Source: Pseudomonas delhiensis
GTDB lineage: Bacteria; Pseudomonadota; Gammaproteobacteria; Pseudomonadales; Pseudomonadaceae
Assembly: GCF_900187975.1 (NCBI RefSeq)
Contig: NZ_FZPC01000011.1
Span: 1 to 64,000, forward strand
DNA: 64,000 nt
Direction: 5' to 3'
Positions 60,102-64,000 of this stretch are shown here, in pieces. Every line of letters begins with the position of its first letter. Positions within the stretch are counted from its first letter, which is position 1. The notes under the pieces were generated by a model. That model was given only the letters and a program-made list of their open reading frames with translations, searched no databases and was not told where the DNA came from. The position numbers and the translations under genes are program-made.

Positions 60102-61007
60102 TCAGGGGTACAGGGCGGCGGCCAGCTCGCGCGCCGCGCGGCCGCTTTGCGCCCCCGGCACCAACTGGCTGAAGGGCAGCGTCACGAAGCGCCCTTCGCG
60201 CACCGCGCGCAGGCGTGACAGCAGCGGGTGCGCGCGCAGGTAGCGGACCTTTTCCGCGGCCGGCGACCAGCGCGCGTCGGCCAGCAGGATCACGTCCGGG
60301 TCGCCCGCCAGCAGCGCCTCGGGGCTGGCCAGGTAGCCGCGCAGCGCCACCGCCTCGAACAGGTTGCGCGCCCCGGTGGCACGCAGCAGTTCGCTGACGA
60401 AACCGCGCCCGCCCTGGCTGGCCAGGCCGGCGTCGCTGCTGTCGAGGTAGAACACCCGCAGCGGCGCGCGGCCGGCGGCCCTGGCGGCGGCCGCGCGCAG
60501 GTCGGCCTGTTGGGCATTTATCAGCCGCTGGGCCCGCGCCTCGGCGCCGAGCAGCCGGCCCAGGGTGAGCAGGTCGGCCCGCACGTTGCCGAAGCCATCG
60601 CCCGTGCGTGGCGCGCAGGCCGCCTCCAGCAGGTAGCTGGCGATCCCGGCGGCGCCCAGCTCGGCGCGCCCGCGCCCCGCGTCGAAGGCCGTGGCGAAGC
60701 CGCCCACCACCAGGTCCGGGCGCAGCGCGTAGAGCAGCTCGGCGGACGGGTAGCGCGCCGACACCACGGGTACGCCGCGGTAGCGCCCACCCTGCAGGTC
60801 CGGCCCCGGGTCGTCGAGGTAGGCCACGCCCGCCAGCCGAGGCCCGGCGCCCAGCGCCAGCAGCAGGTCGGCGGCGTGCTGGTTGAGCGCCAGGATGCGC
60901 TCGGCCGGGCGCGCCAGGTGCCAGGCCTGGCCGCAGTTGCGGTAGTCCTGGGCAGCCAGGGTCGGCGCCGCCAGCAGCAACCCGAGCAACAGTGCCAAGC
61001 CCTTCAT
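60102..61007 (-). CDS. btuF: Periplasmic cobalamin-binding protein (BtuF-like)
   Basis: This 301-residue class III substrate-binding protein has a signal peptide (about 1-19) and two lobes. ERILALNQHAADLLLALGAG, VVSARYPSAELLYALRPDLV and PDVILLADARWS follow the BtuF/FhuD pattern. The ATG overlaps the preceding gene's stop by 4 nt, so it is translationally linked to the B12 receptor operon. No ABC permease or ATPase genes are in the window; they may lie elsewhere. The ligand call rests on operon context with the riboswitch and receptor. Confidence 0.82.
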   Translation of the reverse strand: MKGLALLLGLLLAAPTLAAQDYRNCGQAWHLARPAERILALNQHAADLLLALGAGPRLAGVAYLDDPGPDLQGGRYRGVPVVSARYPSAELLYALRPDLVVGGFATAFDAGRGRAELGAAGIASYLLEAACAPRTGDGFGNVRADLLTLGRLLGAEARAQRLINAQQADLRAAAARAAGRAPLRVFYLDSSDAGLASQGGRGFVSELLRATGARNLFEAVALRGYLASPEALLAGDPDVILLADARWSPAAEKVRYLRAHPLLSRLRAVREGRFVTLPFSQLVPGAQSGRAARELAAALYP

Positions 61008-61711
61008 GGCGCCCCCTCGATCAGCAGTTCGGCCACCGGCTCGCCGCCCGCCAGGTGCTGCTCCACCACGCGCAGCACCTGGGCCTCGTCGCGCACGCCG
61101 TACCAGCAGCGCTCCGGGTAGACGGTCAGCAGCGGCCCGCGGTTGCAGGGGAACTGGCAGCCGGTGCGGGTCAGCAACACGCCCTCGGCGGTTTCGATCA
61201 GCCCGCGCCGGGCCAGTTCGCGGCGCAGCGTCTTCCACAGCGGCAAGGCGCCGCGGCGCACGCAACGCGGGCCGGTGCAGAGGAAAACCTGGCGCTTGTG
61301 CGGCGGCGGCGCCGACCAGTCCGGCTGCTCCGGCACCGGGCCGGCGTGGCGGCAATCCAGCTGCTGGCGGCCGTCGTCGATGGCCGCGCACACCAGCCGG
61401 GCATCCAGGCCACGGCGGCCGAGGGCCGAGGCGGTCACCCGCGGGCACGGCGCCCGGGGGTAGTCGCCGGCCAGTTGCGCCACCTCGCCGCGCAGCCAGT
61501 CGAGGTAGGCGCCGTCGCTGGCCGGTTCCAGGTCCACCAGCAGCAGCGCCCTGCCCGCCTGCAGGTGGGCGCGGACGGCCGGCCACAGGGCGTCGAAGCC
61601 ATCGCTGGTGTCGATCGGCTGCAACGCCCCGCGCAGCGCTTGCAGCTCGGCGCGGAAGGCCTCGCCCTGGGCGCCCGCGAGGGGGCCGACGATCAGCACT
61701 GCCGGGTCCAT
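61004..61711 (-). CDS. [2Fe-2S] ferredoxin-like protein of the B12 operon
   Basis: The 235-residue product starts at ATG 61711 (GAGGT upstream). The N-terminal 115 residues resemble a CbiX/sirohydrochlorin-chelatase-like or regulatory half (AVLIVGPLAGAQGEAFRAEL, ARLVCAAIDDGRQQLDC). The C-terminal part is a thioredoxin-like [2Fe-2S] domain with FLCTGPRCVRRGALPLWKTL, RTGCQFPCNRGPLLTVYPER, CWYG, giving the spaced cysteines for a cluster. It lies between the receptor and BtuF genes. A role in cobalt reduction or cobalamin handling is plausible but not shown. Confidence 0.75.
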   Translation of the reverse strand: MDPAVLIVGPLAGAQGEAFRAELQALRGALQPIDTSDGFDALWPAVRAHLQAGRALLLVDLEPASDGAYLDWLRGEVAQLAGDYPRAPCPRVTASALGRRGLDARLVCAAIDDGRQQLDCRHAGPVPEQPDWSAPPPHKRQVFLCTGPRCVRRGALPLWKTLRRELARRGLIETAEGVLLTRTGCQFPCNRGPLLTVYPERCWYGVRDEAQVLRVVEQHLAGGEPVAELLIEGAP

Positions 61712-61718
61712 GGCCACC

Positions 61719-63674
61719 TCAGAAGCTGAAGGTGTAGCGCAGCTCGGCGCTGCGCGGGCGGCCCAGGTTGTCCACCTGGCGGATGCCGTTGCTGGTGCGG
61801 CTGGTGGCGTAGTCGCGGTCCAGCAGGTTCTCCAGCAGCAGGCTCAGGCGGTGGCGGCGCGCGCCGTCCAGGTAGCGGTAGGCGTCGCCGTCGAGCACCG
61901 TGTAGTGGCCGTAGTCGTCGCCCTGGGGGCTGACGATGGAGCCGACGTAGCGCAGCGCCACGCCGAAGCCCCAGGGGGCCTGGTCATAGCCCAGCCGCGT
62001 GCGGGCGAAGAAGTGCGGGATGTTGTTCACCGTCACGCCCTCGCGGGTATCCACCAGGTTGCGCGTGGCGTCGGCGGCCAGTTGCCAATGCTCGCCCAGT
62101 TGCCACTGGCCGCTGGCCTCGATGCCGCGCACCTCGATCTCGCCGTCGCCGTTCACCCACTGGTCGCCGGCCAGGGTGATGAGGTCGCTGATCTCGCGGC
62201 GGAAGACGGTGACGCTGCCGCTCCACGGCTGGCCGAACAGCGCGCCGCTGTAATCCAGGCCCAGCTCGGCGTTGCGGCTGCGCTCGGGCTTGAGGTCGCG
62301 GTTGCCGATCTCGCTGCCCGGCTCGTTGACGAACAGCTGCTCGGCGTTGGGCAGCTTGAAGGCGGTGCCCAGCTGGCCGCGCAGCTTGAGCTGGTCGGTC
62401 AGGTCGTACAGCGAGGTGAGCATCCACACGGTGGCGCCCTCGCCGCCGCTCATTTCCTCGCGGCGCACGCCCAGGCTGGGGTGCCAGTCCGGCAGCAGGT
62501 CCACCTGCGGGCGCAGTTGCGCGTACAGGGCGTGGGACTCGGCCTTGTCGTTGTCGATGATGAGGACGTCGTCCTGGCCCTTGTACCACTGGTTGTCGCT
62601 GCCGAAGACCAGTTCGTGGCCGCCGGCCAGGCGCGCCTTGCCCTCCAGCTGCGCACCCCAGTCGGTGAAGCCCCAGTAGTCGTTGTGGTTGAGCACCCGG
62701 GTGCCGCCGCCGGCGAGGTTGTAGATGCGCGTGTAGCGCGTGTCCCAGTCGTTCAGGTGGGCCTTGGCGAACCAGCTGAAGTCCTCGCCCAGGTGCTGCT
62801 CGAAGGTGGCGGTGGCGATCTGCTGGATGCGGTCGTTGGTCGTGTGGCGGTTGTCGGCCGGGCGGGCGTAGTCCAGGTTGGCGTCGGCGTACTGGTAGAA
62901 CAGCTCCAGGCGCGAATCGCCGCCGAAGGCCTGGATGGCCTTGGCGCCGAACACGTTGACGTCGTAGGAGCGGCGCTTGTCGCTGACGGTGGCGGTGGCG
63001 GTCATGTCCTGCTCGCGGAACGGCTTGTAGCCGTCGGAGCGGTTGTGGCTGACGTAGGCCAGCAGGCCGAGGTCGCCCAGGCCGTTCTCCAGCACCTTCT
63101 CCACCCGCGCGTCGCCGCTGCGCCCGCGGAAGCTGTCCAGGCCCAGGTTGACCTCGCCGGAGGCCTCGCGGCTGCGCGCGCTGCGGGTGACGATGTTGAT
63201 CACCCCGGACACCGCCTGGGTGCCGAACAGCAGGCCCTGGCCGCCCTTGAGCACCTCGATGCGCTCCACCGCGGTGGTCGGCAGGGTGTCCAGGTAGAGG
63301 CCGCCGTACAGGCGGTTGTTCAGGCGCACGCCGTCCAGCAGGATCAGGGTGTCGTCGTTGCGCCCGCCCAGCAGCGAGTAGGTGCCGTAGTCGAAGGGGC
63401 CGTTCTTCGGCGCCACGAATAGCCCCGGCACGTACATCTGCAGCACGCGGGTGACGTCGGCGCTGGGGCCGGCGCGCTCGATCCGTTCGCGCTCGATGAC
63501 TTCGAGCCTGCTGCCGTAGCGGGCCATCTCGGCGACGGTGGTGGACTCCACCGAAGGGGCGCTGACGATTTCGTCCTGCAGCCCCAGGGGCGCGGCATGC
63601 AGGCAGGGGCTCAGGCACAGGCCGGCCAGCCACAGGGCGCGCCGGGGTGCGGATTCAGGGAAGGGGAAATGCAA
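61719..63674 (-). CDS. btuB: TonB-dependent outer-membrane receptor, cobalamin type
   Basis: The 651-residue product starts at TTG 63674 (GAGG 8 nt upstream; no nearby in-frame ATG). A signal peptide (about 1-27) precedes the plug domain (SRLEVIERERIERAGPSADV, LLGGRNDDTLILLDGVRLNN, VERIEVLKGGQGLLFGTQAV, SGVINIVTR) and a 22-strand barrel ending SAELRYTFSF. It imports cobalamin or cobinamide with TonB energy. A cobalamin riboswitch 100 nt upstream on the same strand supports the substrate. Confidence 0.9.
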   Translation of the reverse strand: MHFPFPESAPRRALWLAGLCLSPCLHAAPLGLQDEIVSAPSVESTTVAEMARYGSRLEVIERERIERAGPSADVTRVLQMYVPGLFVAPKNGPFDYGTYSLLGGRNDDTLILLDGVRLNNRLYGGLYLDTLPTTAVERIEVLKGGQGLLFGTQAVSGVINIVTRSARSREASGEVNLGLDSFRGRSGDARVEKVLENGLGDLGLLAYVSHNRSDGYKPFREQDMTATATVSDKRRSYDVNVFGAKAIQAFGGDSRLELFYQYADANLDYARPADNRHTTNDRIQQIATATFEQHLGEDFSWFAKAHLNDWDTRYTRIYNLAGGGTRVLNHNDYWGFTDWGAQLEGKARLAGGHELVFGSDNQWYKGQDDVLIIDNDKAESHALYAQLRPQVDLLPDWHPSLGVRREEMSGGEGATVWMLTSLYDLTDQLKLRGQLGTAFKLPNAEQLFVNEPGSEIGNRDLKPERSRNAELGLDYSGALFGQPWSGSVTVFRREISDLITLAGDQWVNGDGEIEVRGIEASGQWQLGEHWQLAADATRNLVDTREGVTVNNIPHFFARTRLGYDQAPWGFGVALRYVGSIVSPQGDDYGHYTVLDGDAYRYLDGARRHRLSLLLENLLDRDYATSRTSNGIRQVDNLGRPRSAELRYTFSF

Positions 63675-63779
63675 GGTGATCGCCTCGAAATGGGAATTTC
63701 GCAGGCGGCGCAGCGAGTTCCGGCACGGGCGCGACCGGAATCCGGCTCACGCCCGCCCACCGCGGGTTTGCCAACAACG

Positions 63780-63957
63780 CTCCAGGCCGGTCTCCGGGCT
63801 CGCGAGGATCGTGGAGCATCCGCCTTCCCATGCCTGAGCACAGTGGCCTCGTGGATGCCCCGCTCGCTTACCGTTGCGGGGGCAGCGCCGGACTTGCCGC
63901 CAAGGGCGACGCACCGGCTTCCCGTTTCACCTCGCGCACGGCGGCACGAGGCACCTG
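63780..63957 (-). ncRNA. Cobalamin riboswitch upstream of the B12 receptor gene
   Basis: Reading the minus strand: AGGTGCC, then GAGGTGAAACGGGAAGCCGG-TGCG, CCGGCGCTGCCCCCGCAACG-GTAAG (B12 box region), CCACTG, GGGAAGGCGG and CGAGCCCGGAGACCGGCCTG. All conserved blocks of the classical cobalamin riboswitch are present in order. It should shut off receptor expression when adenosylcobalamin is abundant. Confidence 0.95.
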
Positions 63958-64000
63958 GAACGGCGGGCATCTGACCACCTGGGCGGCGGAGCGTCAAGGG

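Noticed and set aside
1..64000. CRISPR array, rRNA or tRNA genes
   Set aside because: No regularly spaced direct repeats and no rRNA or cloverleaf tRNA sequence was noticed on either strand; a tRNAscan run would be decisive for tRNAs.

Overview
The window is high-GC Gammaproteobacterial DNA that reads as a Pseudomonas chromosome. Supporting signs are an OprD porin, an OprB-type porin beside a membrane PQQ dehydrogenase, a CupE/Csu-type chaperone-usher pilus, CbtAB, Zur-linked alternative ribosomal proteins L31/L36, many MHS/APC transporters with LysR, AraC and LuxR regulators, and Pseudomonas-type REP palindromes (GTAGGAGCG...). Species cannot be fixed from sequence alone.

Layout. 0-0.3 kb: N-terminal part of an IS110 transposase cut by the window edge, then REP repeats. 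0.6-6.6 kb: leftward GST, OprD porin, CoA-transferase and acyl-CoA dehydrogenase, divergent from a LysR regulator; this looks like an uptake and CoA-activation route for a carboxylic acid. 6.8-11.5 kb: MHS transporter, APC permease, nitrilase-family amidase and a LuxR-type regulator. 12.3-19.5 kb: L-serine dehydratase, PQQ dehydrogenase with OprB porin, and an FMN glutamate-synthase-like protein. 19.6-26.3 kb: an AT-rich accessory island with gene remnants and a compact leftward three-gene operon: a 71-aa protein, a PaaK-like adenylate-forming enzyme and a protein resembling archaeal predicted nucleotidyltransferases. I do not recognise this set as a described system, and it is the best candidate for something new. 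26.3-29.8 kb: GNAT enzyme, an orphan phenol-hydroxylase-like flavoprotein, and L31B/L36B behind a Zur-box-like palindrome. 30.1-34.8 kb: a PAAR-Tle1 type VI lipase effector with a DUF2931 immunity protein and a decayed second immunity copy, an Nmad2-like gene and hypotheticals. 35.2-40.3 kb: EutR-like regulator, APC permease, small-molecule kinase and class III PLP enzyme, together suggesting amino-alcohol catabolism by phosphorylation and phospho-lyase cleavage. 40.4-50.2 kb: soluble PAS chemoreceptor, GST, a deletion-fused gene pair, AraC/LysE, a mazEF-type toxin-antitoxin pair, a methyltransferase, and two homologous small-protein genes that each follow the same structured leader RNA with compensatory base changes. 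50.2-53.5 kb: ddlA, aldo-keto reductase, VOC protein, histidine phosphatase. 53.5-64 kb: cobalamin riboswitch with cbtBA, a five-gene spore-coat-U chaperone-usher pilus cluster, and a leftward B12 uptake operon (riboswitch, BtuB-like receptor, [2Fe-2S] protein, BtuF-like binding protein).

No tRNA, rRNA, CRISPR array or recognisable prophage was seen. Functional calls rest on recognised motifs, lengths and gene order; no searches were run.
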